64,000 bases of DNA from an uncultured Roseburia sp. (GCA_900542495.1 UQNW01000016.1:1-64000), one strand, 5' to 3'; counted from the stretch's first letter, positions 33,326 through 43,092 are shown. The notes: generated from the letters alone by a model not told the origin. Program-made: numbers and translations.

Positions 33326-33362
33326 CAAAATGTCTGGCGAAAAAATTCCCGCCAGACATTTT
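33326..33362. terminator. Strong bidirectional terminator
   Basis: AAAATGTCTGGCG (33327-33339) pairs with CGCCAGACATTTTT across a 10-nt loop, with A-runs and T-runs on both sides. It ends the chemoreceptor gene on the minus strand, immediately after its stop codon. Confidence 0.8.
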
Positions 33363-35459
33363 TTATTCCTTATAGTTATCATTTACATATTTCTGAATGG
33401 TCGGACTGTCTTCCGGCATACGGCATCCCACAATATATTCTCCGTGATTGTCCGTGCTTCTGATCACCACGCCTTCCATGGTGCGTTCCTCTTTTACCGG
33501 AAAATCTGGAATGTCAAGTACCAGCTGTGTTCCCTTAAGTTCCGCAAAATCGTCTGATGCTGCTGCAAATGCAAATCCATTCGCACTGACATTGACCATT
33601 TTTCCGCAATATGTTTTATCCGTATCTTTTCTCGTGATCGTACAGGAATTTGCGATCGGCATTCTCGGATATTTTCTTCTGTTTGCAATGACAGGTGTTG
33701 TTTTTACCACTAAATGGCATACATCTCTTCCCTGCTGATTTTCCACGTTTGCCAGAACATCCGACCAGTTGTAAAGGACATTATCAACCACGATCTGAAT
33801 ATCATATGGTGTCTTTTCCCGGATGCTGCCCAATGCCTCCCGGTCCATCTGAAGCCATAACTCGCTGCCATTCTGTCTTACGACTTTTCCATGATACTCT
33901 TCCCGTGTTTCTCCTTTTCTGACCAAAACACAGTGCATCTGCGGTTTGACATCCTGAATACCCATAAAGCCACCGACACCTAGTTTTTCCATCATATCCT
34001 GAACAACGGTCTCGATCTTATTCACATTGCGTGAGGACTCATCGTATTTGTTCAGCATTGTCTTTGTTGCGCCATCTGCACTTCCAATGCTGTCTGTCAT
34101 GGCATTCATGACATTACAGATTCCCTCCATATTGGAAACCATCTGATGGTTGGATTCTTTTACATCCTGCATTGCGGAATCAATGACACTCAGATGCTGT
34201 TCAAGTTCCGCTGCATCTTTTGCAATTCCTGACACACTCTCGTTGACCGCTGCAACTTTTTCAGAGGTCTCCTGGATCAGATCGATGGTCTGTCCGATAG
34301 AATCTGTCATCTTAACGGAAGTAGTTCCAAGATTTGCAAGTGCTGCCATGATACGGCTCGAAGACTCCTGCGTCTCTGTACTTAAATTCCGGATCTCATC
34401 TGCTACGACTGCAAATCCTTTTCCTGCATCTCCTGCTCTCGCTGCTTCGATCGATGCGTTCAATGCCAGCAGATTCGTCTGGGAGTTAATGGATTCAATG
34501 GTGCTGACTTCTGTTTTCACACGCTCGAACTCTTTCTGGAATTCTGAGAGGATCGTCTCAACTTCGTCGGACAGCTTTGCCATCAGCATTGTTGTCTCTG
34601 CCACTCTGGATAATTCTCCGGAGCTTTCATTTGCATGGTCTGCGGATTCGTTCATCAGAGTGACCATCTGCTCCATCAGGGATGCCATGCGTTCCACCTG
34701 CTCATTGATGTTGGTTGTCATGTCCATCGAGGACATTGTCTTATCATGAAGGACGTTGTTGTTCTGCGTCAGTTCACTCATTCCCTGCACAACTGTCGTG
34801 GAACTCTGTCTGTTTTCATCCTCTAATTCCCTGACAACCGTAACTCCGTCCATGATCTGATTACCGGCACCTTTTACCTGCTCAACAGTCCTAACCACCC
34901 GCTCTAAATCCGCTTTTATGGAATTGGTCAATGCACCGTCTGACTCATTCAGATGGTCGATCGACACAACATAGCAGATATAACAGAGTATGATACAGGA
35001 TGCCTGCAATGTATAATCATTCACATTGGATGCACTGTTCATTCCGTTCATAAATTTATGTACACTGCTGGCAATACTGATCACTAATGTACCAATGCCA
35101 CATTGCACCATATACGTCCTGTCTTTGAACAAAACCAGCATACTCGTCAGAGGAAATATATACATAAACGACAGTATCGATTCACTCGTACAGACAACAA
35201 ATGCATAAAACACACCATACCCGACCGCAACAATAAATTTATAATACTGCGTTGCTGCTCCCTGCAGACGGAGTACCACCACCCCAAACAAAAACGGGAT
35301 CCAGCAGACCGCCATAAACATTGCATAGTAAGGCAGCGTATGTAATCCCTTTGCCGTATCTGACGTGTACGACAGTGAAAGGATCAATGATAATGCCATC
35401 CAGACATTGCGCGCCTTTTTGTTTGCCTTCATCTTAAATACTTGTGCATCATATTCCAT
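33363..35459 (-). CDS. Chemoreceptor-like protein with C-terminal PilZ domain
   Basis: Protein of 698 residues. About residues 15-170 hold five or six membrane helices with short loops. A long methyl-accepting coiled coil follows (about 190-500) with the hairpin tip INSQTNLLALNASIEAARAGDAGKGFAVVADEIRNL. The last about 120 residues form a PilZ domain: RRKYPRM (RxxxR) and VSANGFAFA (the NxSxxG signature), the c-di-GMP pocket. No HAMP domain is evident. It suggests a chemotaxis or signalling input that is read together with c-di-GMP. Ligand unknown. CheW/CheA are not in the window. Confidence 0.88.
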   Translation of the reverse strand: MEYDAQVFKMKANKKARNVWMALSLILSLSYTSDTAKGLHTLPYYAMFMAVCWIPFLFGVVVLRLQGAATQYYKFIVAVGYGVFYAFVVCTSESILSFMYIFPLTSMLVLFKDRTYMVQCGIGTLVISIASSVHKFMNGMNSASNVNDYTLQASCIILCYICYVVSIDHLNESDGALTNSIKADLERVVRTVEQVKGAGNQIMDGVTVVRELEDENRQSSTTVVQGMSELTQNNNVLHDKTMSSMDMTTNINEQVERMASLMEQMVTLMNESADHANESSGELSRVAETTMLMAKLSDEVETILSEFQKEFERVKTEVSTIESINSQTNLLALNASIEAARAGDAGKGFAVVADEIRNLSTETQESSSRIMAALANLGTTSVKMTDSIGQTIDLIQETSEKVAAVNESVSGIAKDAAELEQHLSVIDSAMQDVKESNHQMVSNMEGICNVMNAMTDSIGSADGATKTMLNKYDESSRNVNKIETVVQDMMEKLGVGGFMGIQDVKPQMHCVLVRKGETREEYHGKVVRQNGSELWLQMDREALGSIREKTPYDIQIVVDNVLYNWSDVLANVENQQGRDVCHLVVKTTPVIANRRKYPRMPIANSCTITRKDTDKTYCGKMVNVSANGFAFAAASDDFAELKGTQLVLDIPDFPVKEERTMEGVVIRSTDNHGEYIVGCRMPEDSPTIQKYVNDNYKE

Positions 35460-35498
35460 TCCCTTTTATCCCCGCTTTCAAACTGACAAAAGCTGTTT

Positions 35499-36311
35499 TC
35501 AGCTATTTGTTTTTTCCTGCTCTTCTTTTGCATTGTCGAGTGCGATCAGTTTCGAAATGATCTCCTCACAGATCTGTGTCACATTCTTGCCATCTGTTGC
35601 CACCGTAATATCCGCAACTGCCTCATAACGTTCTTTTCGTTTATCCATCAGACTGCTGATGAACTCCACATTCATATGATCATTTAAGATTGGACGCTCG
35701 TCACTGTCCTTGACACGCTCATAGATAGTCTCAGGCTTCGCTGTCAGTAAAACAACACGGCCATTTTTCTTCATATGGTCTGTGTTCTCTTCCCGCATGA
35801 CAACACCACCACCGCAGGAAACGATCGTCTGCTTTCTCTTCTGCAGCTCGATCAGTGTATTGCTCTCTAAGTTACGGAAATAAGCTTCCCCATACTCATC
35901 AAAAATTTCTGAGATAGACATACCCTGCTTCTCCACGATCATCTGATCCATCTCGACACGATCCATCTCAAGCTTATCCTTCAGTTCTCCTGCGATCGTG
36001 CTCTTTCCGGCTCCCATGAAACCGATCAGGAAAATATTGTAATCGAACAGGCTCTTTGCCTGGATCCTGCGGCTGTTCTTCATGATATATTTGAAAATAT
36101 CAAGAATCTCTTCCTCGAACTCATTGTCGCCAAGTTTTTGTGCCAGTGCATCCGTCTGCTTCTTCTCCTGCTCCGGCTGTAAAATCGGGATACCGGTTGC
36201 CTTCTTATAGGAAATGATCTCCTGGATATGAGACATTCTGACTGCAAGCTGCTCTATAATAATATCATCACATTCTCCGATTTTTTCACGGATCTCCTCA
36301 ATTCTGTCCAT
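35499..36311 (-). CDS. Chorismate mutase-shikimate kinase fusion
   Basis: Bifunctional protein of 270 residues. Residues 1-85 are an AroQ-type chorismate mutase (MDRIEEIREKIGECDDIIIEQLAVRM, then ISYKKATG). From about 92 comes shikimate kinase: Walker A GFMGAGKST, EMDQMI substrate Asp, YFRNLES, SCGGGVV and the lid RVKDSDERP. It couples an early and a late step of aromatic amino acid synthesis in one chain. It ends 40 bp before the chemoreceptor start. It lies next to a cluster that may supply shikimate from outside. Confidence 0.9.
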   Translation of the reverse strand: MDRIEEIREKIGECDDIIIEQLAVRMSHIQEIISYKKATGIPILQPEQEKKQTDALAQKLGDNEFEEEILDIFKYIMKNSRRIQAKSLFDYNIFLIGFMGAGKSTIAGELKDKLEMDRVEMDQMIVEKQGMSISEIFDEYGEAYFRNLESNTLIELQKRKQTIVSCGGGVVMREENTDHMKKNGRVVLLTAKPETIYERVKDSDERPILNDHMNVEFISSLMDKRKERYEAVADITVATDGKNVTQICEEIISKLIALDNAKEEQEKTNS

Positions 36312-36420
36312 CGTTTTGCTAATCTCCTCGCTGTATACATATTCTATCGTAAAACCACTGTCTTTTTACAATTTCTGCTCTCAGTATAGCAAGTTCGGAA
36401 ACATTGCGCAAGAAAAATAT

Positions 36421-36481
36421 TTTAGTACACTAAAGCGGAAATAATCGCCTTTTTTCATACCAAAAAAGCCATTATTTCCGC
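36421..36481. terminator. Hairpins downstream of dctP
   Basis: CGGAAATAAT (36436-36445) pairs with ATTATTTCCG (36471-36480), extended inside by A/T runs. Beside it is a perfect TTTAGT-AC-ACTAAA palindrome (36421-36434). They end the TRAP transporter unit on the minus strand. The U-tract is short. Confidence 0.55.
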
Positions 36482-36501
36482 CCTGCGAACATGATTTGGA
36501 A

Positions 36502-37542
36502 TTACTGCAGCTCCTCCTGCATATCTCCAAGATACGCATCAATAATCTCCTGCGATACAGAATTTTCGATCGATGCATATATTGGTTTACATAATTCTCT
36601 TATCTCATTATAAAGTTCTTCACTCGGTGTGATGATCTCCGTTCCGCTCTCGCGGATCGTATCCATTCGGGAAGCGATACGGGCATCCGACTGCTCTCTT
36701 GCGTACTCTTTCGCCGTATCTGCCGCCTCTTTGATGATCTGCTGCTGCTCATCTGTCAGCGAATCAAAAAACTCCTCACTGACAATCAGCGAAATCAGAT
36801 GCGGAAGATGATTTGTCTCTACCACATAGTCCTGCTGCTCATATAACTTATTGGAAACAATGACCTCATAAGGATTTTCCTGCGCATCGATCGTTCCCTG
36901 CTGCAGACCGATATACACTTCCGAGAATGTCATAGGTGTCGGGCTTGCGCCAAGTGCTTTCCAATATGCCATATGGTAGGAATTTTCCATGGTACGGATC
37001 TTCTGTCCTTTAAAATCTGCAAGACTCTCCACTTTTTTATTGGTTGTCATAACACGGAATCCCTGATCCGCATAACCTAACAGCTCGTAACCGCCGTCAT
37101 GATAGACCTGCTGCATCAGTTCCATAAATTCAGGATTATCCACATGCTCCCTCACCTCATCAATTGTCTCAAACAATGCCGGCATATCAAAAACTGCGGT
37201 ATCCTTCATAAACGTCACCTGCGGTGCTGTATTCTGCACCACAAACGGAATGTCGCCATCCTTGCACGACTCTAACAGTTCACGGTCACCGCCCAGTACA
37301 CTGTTCGGATAGACACTGATCTTCATACTGCCGCCGCTTAACCGATCCACTTCCTCTGCAAACTTTTCTGCATAAATCTGTGTCACCGTATCCTCCGGAC
37401 TTGAACTTCCAAGCGGCCATGCATAACGCTGTACTTCGCTTTCTTTTGCATCCGCCTGATCGCCCTGCGCGTTTCCACACGCCGTCAATCCGCAGGCAAG
37501 CGCCACTACAAGAACCGCCGAAACCAATCTTCTTCTATTCAT
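36502..37542 (-). CDS. dctP: TRAP transporter solute-binding lipoprotein (DctP family)
   Basis: Lipoprotein of 346 residues with signal MNRRRLVSAVLVVALACGL and lipobox LTAC (Cys22). DctP marks are FRVMTTNKKVESLADFKGQKIRTM and TFSEVYIGLQQGTIDAQENPYEVI, including the Arg that binds a carboxylate. It captures an organic acid for the DctQM channel encoded upstream. ATG 37542 follows AGAAAGGACG. Neighbourhood with dehydroquinase and shikimate dehydrogenases suggests quinate, shikimate or a related acid as substrate; unproven. Confidence 0.9.
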   Translation of the reverse strand: MNRRRLVSAVLVVALACGLTACGNAQGDQADAKESEVQRYAWPLGSSSPEDTVTQIYAEKFAEEVDRLSGGSMKISVYPNSVLGGDRELLESCKDGDIPFVVQNTAPQVTFMKDTAVFDMPALFETIDEVREHVDNPEFMELMQQVYHDGGYELLGYADQGFRVMTTNKKVESLADFKGQKIRTMENSYHMAYWKALGASPTPMTFSEVYIGLQQGTIDAQENPYEVIVSNKLYEQQDYVVETNHLPHLISLIVSEEFFDSLTDEQQQIIKEAADTAKEYAREQSDARIASRMDTIRESGTEIITPSEELYNEIRELCKPIYASIENSVSQEIIDAYLGDMQEELQ

Positions 37543-37583
37543 AAAACGTCCTTTCTCCCTTCTTGTTATTTGCATAAACTCCG

Positions 37584-37796
37584 TTGAGAAACTCTAATTT
37601 AAGTTATGAATATTGTGAAAATGTAACAAAATTTTCGAAAACACGCTTTCGCTACATGTCGCTGGTAACGGTACTAAGAAGCCAGTCACAACTTATCGTT
37701 GTTCCTGCCTTCTAAGAACCGACCGCTCCCTAGTGTTTTCTCATGCTTTTGTCACATTTTTCACAATTCAATCTACTTTATCTATGAGTTTCTCAA
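37584..37796. repeat. Palindromic MITE-like repeat, copy B, between dctM and dctP
   Basis: 213 bp bounded by TTGAGAAACTC (37584-37594) and GAGTTTCTCAA (37786-37796), an 11-bp perfect terminal inverted repeat. The core matches copy A in opposite orientation, e.g. TTTTCGAAAACACGCTTTCG and CCTTCTAAGAACC. It splits the TRAP operon just upstream of dctP and fills most of the 269-bp gap. Confidence 0.8.
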
Positions 37797-37811
37797 TCAT
37801 CCTCTGATGTT

Positions 37812-39101
37812 TTAAAGCAGGAACAAACTTATCGCCGGAATGAATGTCAGCAAAAGCAGTGCCAGTAAAAAGTACCCGATCATCGGCATCGCTTTTTTGG
37901 CAATATGCATAACCGGAACATCCGTCAGCGAGCTTGCCACAAACAGATTGACACCAATCGGCGGTGTTACAAAGCCGATTGCAAGGTTTACGATCATTAC
38001 CACACCAAAATGGATTGGGTTCATTCCAATGCTCTGCACGATTGGCAGAAGGATTGGACTTAAGATCAGAATTGCCGGTGTTGTATCCATGACCATTCCA
38101 ACGATCAGAAGGAATACATTAATGATGATCAGTAAGACAATCTCATTACTGAAATGTGCTAAGATCCATGCGCTCACTGTCTGCGGAACCTGCATTAAAG
38201 TCAGCACTCTTGAGAAGGCAGTGGATGCAGCAAGGATAAACAAAATCGGTGCATATGTTTTCATGGCTTCCACCATAATGCCCCAGATTTCCTTCACTTT
38301 AATGGATTTATAAATAAACAGGCTGACAAATAATGCATAAAATACAGAAATAACTGCCGCCTCTGTCGGAGATGCGATTCCTGCATAGATACAGCCGAGT
38401 ACGATCACCGGACTGATCAGCGCCCAGATACTGTCTTTTAAAATATTTAAAAAACCTTTCTCGCGGAGTTCTGTTACTTTTGCATCAATTTTTTCCTTGT
38501 CCTCGCCATAGCGTCTGCAATGGTAATAAGCGTAAAACATCAGCAGTGCCCCGATCATAAGTCCCGGAACAATCCCTGCTAAGAATAAGTCACTGACAGA
38601 TTCCCCGGTTGCCATTGCATACATGATAAACGGAATACTCGGTGGGATGATAACACCAAGTCCGCCCGCAACTGCAACGATCGCGGTTGCAAAATCTTTT
38701 TTATAGCCAAGCTCGATCAGAAGCGGGATCGTCATACTTCCGACTGCTGCCACAGTTGCCGGTGCGGAGCCGGAGATAGCACCGTAAAACAGACAGGTGA
38801 TGATCACGGCACACGGGATTCCTGCGATTCTTTTTCCAATAAAATAAACAAACACATCAAACAGCTTCTGGGAGATCTTACCGTGCGCCATAAGGATTCC
38901 GGCAAGCACGAACATTGGTACTGCAAGTAATGGAAAACTGTCGATTCCGCCTAACATGGAACGGATGACATAACTTGCGCTTGCGGTAAACGAAGGATCA
39001 AACGCGCCCGGTAAAACGGCAACAATTCCAAGAGAGATAGACACCGGAATTGCGATTACTAAACAAATAACAAATAAAATAAATACAACAACTGCTGACA
39101 T
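37812..39101 (-). CDS. dctM: TRAP transporter large permease (DctM family)
   Basis: Membrane protein of 429 residues with about 12 helices. DctM marks are FPLLAVPMFVLAGILMAHG, GSAPATVAAVGSMTIPLLI, GVIIPPSIPFIMYA and GFVTPPIGVNLFVAS. It forms the sodium-driven transport path with DctQ. The start directly follows the dctQ stop (adjacent bases), so they are translationally coupled. It ends just before repeat B. Confidence 0.92.
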   Translation of the reverse strand: MSAVVVFILFVICLVIAIPVSISLGIVAVLPGAFDPSFTASASYVIRSMLGGIDSFPLLAVPMFVLAGILMAHGKISQKLFDVFVYFIGKRIAGIPCAVIITCLFYGAISGSAPATVAAVGSMTIPLLIELGYKKDFATAIVAVAGGLGVIIPPSIPFIMYAMATGESVSDLFLAGIVPGLMIGALLMFYAYYHCRRYGEDKEKIDAKVTELREKGFLNILKDSIWALISPVIVLGCIYAGIASPTEAAVISVFYALFVSLFIYKSIKVKEIWGIMVEAMKTYAPILFILAASTAFSRVLTLMQVPQTVSAWILAHFSNEIVLLIIINVFLLIVGMVMDTTPAILILSPILLPIVQSIGMNPIHFGVVMIVNLAIGFVTPPIGVNLFVASSLTDVPVMHIAKKAMPMIGYFLLALLLLTFIPAISLFLL

Positions 39102-39701
39102 CTACTTCTCTCCTCCTTCCTCTTTTTCCAGTTCTGCGAGTTCTTTTTCACGGAATGTGTCTTCCACAACTGCTTCCTCAATTACAGATGCGATATTGCC
39201 CTCTTCCATTGGCTTCTTTTCACGGTTTAACACGATCCTCCACTCGCCAAACCAGCGCTGTGCGATGCGGAAAGCCGTAATGATAAAGCACACAAGCGGT
39301 GCTGACTGCACATAATACATTGGAAGTCCACATGCCGGGCTGACCTGTCCGCTCTCAATGGTCGCTTTCAGATAAAGATAGGCATATGGAATCAGATATA
39401 CAAAAAAGATAAATTCAACGGTAAGGTTTAAGACCTTAAACAAAGATTTTCCGCGCCTTGGAAATAACTGGATAAACTGATCGATCTTAATGGAAATACA
39501 CTTTTTCGTGCATAAACTTACACTTAAAAATGCCGACCAGATGAATAAATATCTCGTAATCTCCTCAGACCAGGAAAGCGATACTTCCAGAATATATCTG
39601 GAAAACACCTGAATTCCCATAATGAGGGTCATTGCAATCAAAAACACAACCATCAGAAATTCTTCTAAATACTCATCCAGCCAGTGTATTGCTTTTTTCA
39701 T
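39102..39701 (-). CDS. dctQ: TRAP transporter small permease (DctQ family)
   Basis: Protein of 199 residues with four membrane helices and the hallmark SWSEEITRYLFIWSAFLSVSL. After the last helix a charged cytoplasmic tail of about 45 residues (KKPMEEGNIASVIEEAVVE...) extends beyond the usual DctQ length. First gene of dctQ-dctM-dctP on the minus strand. A terminator for the preceding aroD unit lies upstream at 39846-39886, so the TRAP genes are probably transcribed from their own promoter in 39702-39845. Confidence 0.9.
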   Translation of the reverse strand: MKKAIHWLDEYLEEFLMVVFLIAMTLIMGIQVFSRYILEVSLSWSEEITRYLFIWSAFLSVSLCTKKCISIKIDQFIQLFPRRGKSLFKVLNLTVEFIFFVYLIPYAYLYLKATIESGQVSPACGLPMYYVQSAPLVCFIITAFRIAQRWFGEWRIVLNREKKPMEEGNIASVIEEAVVEDTFREKELAELEKEEGGEK

Positions 39702-39845
39702 GTAATAAATCCCCTTTCTGTTTTGTATAAAAATGCGTTTTTAATATCTTATATGTTAACAAAATTGCAAGCGCAATTCTATCATTTCTTTCGTCCTTAT
39801 TTTTTACATCTTATTCGATTAAACATAACCTGCTTTATATGATAG

Positions 39846-39886
39846 AAAAACCGGGCAGCGCTTCTCTTTTCAAAAAGTCTGCCCGG
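39846..39886 (-). terminator. Terminator after the aroD unit
   Basis: On the minus strand CCGGGCAG (39886-39879) pairs with CTGCCCGG (39858-39851), followed by TTTTTC. It ends the shikimate dehydrogenase-MFS-aroD unit. Confidence 0.8.
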
Positions 39887-39926
39887 CATCTATTTTCGGA
39901 TCCCTTATGAGATCTTTTTAACGTCA

Positions 39927-40688
39927 TTATATAGCCTTATGAAGTAAATCTAAAACAGTTGACAGATCTGCAACTCCCATCTGTCCTGGTGCAGATGCTT
40001 TCTTTGCTGCTCCGAAGGTCATGGAAGATCCAAATACTTCTCCGCAGAGACGGCTGATAACGCCTGTTCCTGCCATAGACATTGTGATGATCGGTCTGTC
40101 TGCATAATCTGTAACCATTTCCTCTGTAGCTGCAAGAAGTGTTAAGACATCTCTCTTATTCTGTGGCATAACAGCGATTTTTGGAATGTCTGCGCCCATA
40201 TCCTGCATTTTGCGAAGACGATAAATGATGTCAGACTTTGCCGGAGTTTTGTGGAAATCATGGTTAGATGCAACTACCTTTACACCTGCTGCATGAACGC
40301 CGTCAATGATTTTTTTCACGATCTCGTCACCTGTGAAAATTTCCACATCAACAAAATCAACATATCCGGTCTGTGCTGCTTTGATATTAAGCTCTGCATA
40401 TGCTTCTGGCTCAATTGCTTTCTCGCCGCCCTCTTTGGAAGTACGGAAAGTCATAAGGATTGGAATATTTCCAAGTGCCTCACGAAGCTCTTTTAAAACT
40501 TCTTCTACTTTGTCAAACTCAAAAACATGCTCAAACCAGTCCACACGCCATTCAACAACATCAACAGGAATGGAATCAAATGTTTTTGCTTCGTCGATAA
40601 TATCTTTTTTTGTAACACCTACGATAGGTACGATGATCTTAGGTGCGCCTGCACCGATCTCGATATCTCTTACTTTAACTGTATTCAT
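39927..40688 (-). CDS. aroD: Type I 3-dehydroquinate dehydratase
   Basis: Protein of 253 residues, class I dehydroquinase. EWRVDWFE substrate site, catalytic His in SNHDFHKTP and Schiff-base Lys in KIAVMPQNKRD are present. It interconverts 3-dehydroquinate and 3-dehydroshikimate. In many Firmicutes type I enzymes in transport clusters work catabolically on quinate/shikimate. ATG 40688 has AGAAAGG at good distance; two codons upstream (GTG 40697, ATG 40694) are alternatives. Co-directional with the MFS and dehydrogenase genes. Confidence 0.92.
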   Translation of the reverse strand: MNTVKVRDIEIGAGAPKIIVPIVGVTKKDIIDEAKTFDSIPVDVVEWRVDWFEHVFEFDKVEEVLKELREALGNIPILMTFRTSKEGGEKAIEPEAYAELNIKAAQTGYVDFVDVEIFTGDEIVKKIIDGVHAAGVKVVASNHDFHKTPAKSDIIYRLRKMQDMGADIPKIAVMPQNKRDVLTLLAATEEMVTDYADRPIITMSMAGTGVISRLCGEVFGSSMTFGAAKKASAPGQMGVADLSTVLDLLHKAI

Positions 40689-40742
40689 TTTCATCACCTT
40701 TCTTCTTAATCCTTAGCGTCCGCAGCCTGCGGACTCTGGTTT

Positions 40743-41957
40743 TTAGTTCTCAGCTTCTGCCTGCTCTACCATTTTTGCATAGCGGATATTTACGAACAAT
40801 CCAAGAAGTACACCGATTGCAGTAAGGACAATGTTCATAACCATAACCTGTGCCGGCTGCATTTTAGATGCTGCTGTAAGGATTGTGTAGTTGCAAAGTG
40901 AGGATGCGATCATAACAAGTGCTGTAACAGTTCCTTTGATTTTCGGGAATAACATGTTGCATACAGATGTTGCGATCTGTAACAGTCCGCCTGCTCCTGC
41001 CCATCCGATGATGAATGCTCCGGCGATCATAAGTGCTTCACTCTTGCCTGTTAATACAACAATCAGTGTTACAAGGCAGATAACCGGGTAAATCAAGATA
41101 AATCTTACGTCTTTGATTTTTCTTGTTAAAAGTGCTGTCACAACAAGTGCGATCATTGTACCAGCAGAGTAGTATGTCTGCATGATAGAAGGATTTGCCC
41201 AGCCAACATTCTCTTTTGCAAAGTTCTGTGCGCAGTTTAACCATAACTGGAAAGTACCTGTACATGTGAATCCGATTAAGATCATTGCTACAGATTCGAT
41301 AGAGAAATGTGTATGTTTTAAGCTGTCGATCAGTCCCTCTTTCTTACCAGCTGCTTTCTGGTCTGCATCTGGAAGTGGGAAAATCATAACTAATACTAAA
41401 AGTACGATATAAGCGATTCCGCAAATGTAGAACAACATATTATAAGAAGTAAGTCCTGCTGCTGTTGTTGCTACTGTTGCACCAAGTACAAATGGTAAGA
41501 TCATCTGTGCAATTGCGATGAAGAATTTGATTCCCATAGTTGCAACGCCCGGTGCTTTGTAAATGATCTCGGAAACTGCCGGATAAATACCTGTGTCAAG
41601 GAAGGAGTTTGCGATACCACCAACGATTGCACATACATATGCGATCTGGTATCCACCGTTTGTTCCTGCATTGAATGCAAGTGCAAGTCCGATCAGGTAG
41701 ATCGCATAAGATCCACTACCGATTGCTGTGGAGATACGACGTCCAAGCTTATCGGAAAGAGGCCCTGCAAATGGAAGGGCGATCAGACGTCCAAGTCCAA
41801 GTGCTGCGGAAATTGCTGTGATTGCCATTGCTTCTACACCCCAGGATGCTGCAAGAGCTTCCTTGATCACTGCCTGTCCTAAAATAGAACATCCAACACC
41901 ATGAATGAAATAATTTAAATAAAGGATCATGGCACTAGGTAAATATTTTTTATTCAT
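40743..41957 (-). CDS. MFS transporter of the quinate/shikimate cluster
   Basis: Transporter of 404 residues with 12 membrane helices. The loop 2-3 motif is AGPLSDKLGRR, and the hydrophilic middle loop (DADQKAAGKKEGLID) separates the halves. Its position between aroD and a shikimate dehydrogenase paralogue, both within about 50 bp, suggests uptake of shikimate, quinate or a related hydroxy acid. The family alone does not show the substrate. AGGAG-type site precedes ATG 41957. Confidence 0.82.
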   Translation of the reverse strand: MNKKYLPSAMILYLNYFIHGVGCSILGQAVIKEALAASWGVEAMAITAISAALGLGRLIALPFAGPLSDKLGRRISTAIGSGSYAIYLIGLALAFNAGTNGGYQIAYVCAIVGGIANSFLDTGIYPAVSEIIYKAPGVATMGIKFFIAIAQMILPFVLGATVATTAAGLTSYNMLFYICGIAYIVLLVLVMIFPLPDADQKAAGKKEGLIDSLKHTHFSIESVAMILIGFTCTGTFQLWLNCAQNFAKENVGWANPSIMQTYYSAGTMIALVVTALLTRKIKDVRFILIYPVICLVTLIVVLTGKSEALMIAGAFIIGWAGAGGLLQIATSVCNMLFPKIKGTVTALVMIASSLCNYTILTAASKMQPAQVMVMNIVLTAIGVLLGLFVNIRYAKMVEQAEAEN

Positions 41958-42008
41958 CTCTTTTCTCCTCGTGATTTCAAAATAAATAGTTTATTCGGTA
42001 TCCTGTGA

Positions 42009-42887
42009 TTAATCATCGTATCTGATGTTTAATACTTCTTTCATATGCTCGATCGGCATATCTTTTCCTGTCCAGAGTTTGAATGCTGCTGCTCCCTGGA
42101 ATAACATCATTCCAAGTCCGTTCATTGTCTTGCATCCAACTTCTTTTGCCATTTTACGCATGGTTGTCTCAAGTGGAGAGTAAGGTACATCTACAACGAT
42201 CAGTTCCGGACGGAAGAAGGATTTATCAGGTACAACGGACATTCCCTCTAAAGGTTTCATGCCAACGCCGGTTCCGTTAACGAAGATGTAAGAGTCAGCC
42301 ATTTCTTCTCTTAATTTTTCTTTGTCGTCAAGATCGTAAAGAGTTGCTTTGCAGTTTGTTCTCTCGTTGATCTTCTTTACAGTTTCCTCAGCGTTTGCCC
42401 AGAATTTATCATGAATGTTGAAAATAGAGATTTCTTTTACACCGTCTAATGCAGCCTGGATCTCGATTGCTGTTGCAGCTCCGCCTGCTCCTGCGATCGT
42501 CATTTTCTTTCCGATCACATCGATATCGTTGTCCTTTAATGCCTGCATAAATCCGATACCGTCTGTGATGTGTCCTGTTAATACACCGTTCTCATTTACG
42601 ATTGTGTTAACTGCTCCGCAAAGCTCTGCTGCCGGAGATAATTTATCTAAGTACTGTCCTACAACTGTTTTATTTGGCATGGAAACGTTTGATCCAACCA
42701 GTTTTAATGCACGGATACCTTTTACTGCATCTTCAAGTGTGCTGTTGTCAACTTCGAATGCAAGGTATGCATAGTCAAGTCCTAAGTATGCGAATGCTTC
42801 ATTGTGCATTGCCGGTGAGCTGGAATGTCTGATTGGGTAAGCCATTAATCCGATAAGTTCTGTGTGTCCTGTAATTCTCTCTGCCAT
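42009..42887 (-). CDS. Quinate/shikimate dehydrogenase (YdiB/AroE-like), paralogue 1
   Basis: Protein of 292 residues. N-terminal substrate motif SSSPAMHNEAF, catalytic Lys in SMPNKTVVG and Asp in GHITDGIGF, then the nucleotide motif GAGGAATAI. FNIHDKFW, with an acidic residue where NADP-specific AroE has NRT, suggests NAD use, as in YdiB. It would oxidise shikimate or quinate to the dehydro acids that AroD converts. First gene of a minus-strand unit, divergent from a LysR gene. GGAGAAAAAATT precedes ATG 42887. Confidence 0.88.
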   Translation of the reverse strand: MAERITGHTELIGLMAYPIRHSSSPAMHNEAFAYLGLDYAYLAFEVDNSTLEDAVKGIRALKLVGSNVSMPNKTVVGQYLDKLSPAAELCGAVNTIVNENGVLTGHITDGIGFMQALKDNDIDVIGKKMTIAGAGGAATAIEIQAALDGVKEISIFNIHDKFWANAEETVKKINERTNCKATLYDLDDKEKLREEMADSYIFVNGTGVGMKPLEGMSVVPDKSFFRPELIVVDVPYSPLETTMRKMAKEVGCKTMNGLGMMLFQGAAAFKLWTGKDMPIEHMKEVLNIRYDD

Positions 42888-42934
42888 AATTTTTTCTCCT
42901 TTTCCCTTAAAAAAAATGATTATGTACGTGATTT

Positions 42935-43092
42935 ATTATATTGTTATACTCTGGTTCTTAACTCGTCTGCCCACTTCGTTAAAAACTTAACAACCTCTGA
43001 TAATGATATTATACAACGCTTTTTTTGATACATCCAATGCTAATTTTGTGTTTTTTTAATAGCTTTTATGTATTAATTAAGGTATAATATAC
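42935..43092. promoter_or_regulatory. Divergent promoter region with palindromes
   Basis: The gap 42888-43156 holds -10 like TATAAT boxes in both directions: minus strand at 42940-42935 for the dehydrogenase unit and plus strand at 43083-43088 for lysR. The latter lies inside a perfect palindrome GTATAATATAC (43082-43092). Another, ATAAT-GAT-ATTAT, is at 43000-43012. The -35 boxes are weak, as expected for activator-dependent promoters. Confidence 0.5.
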
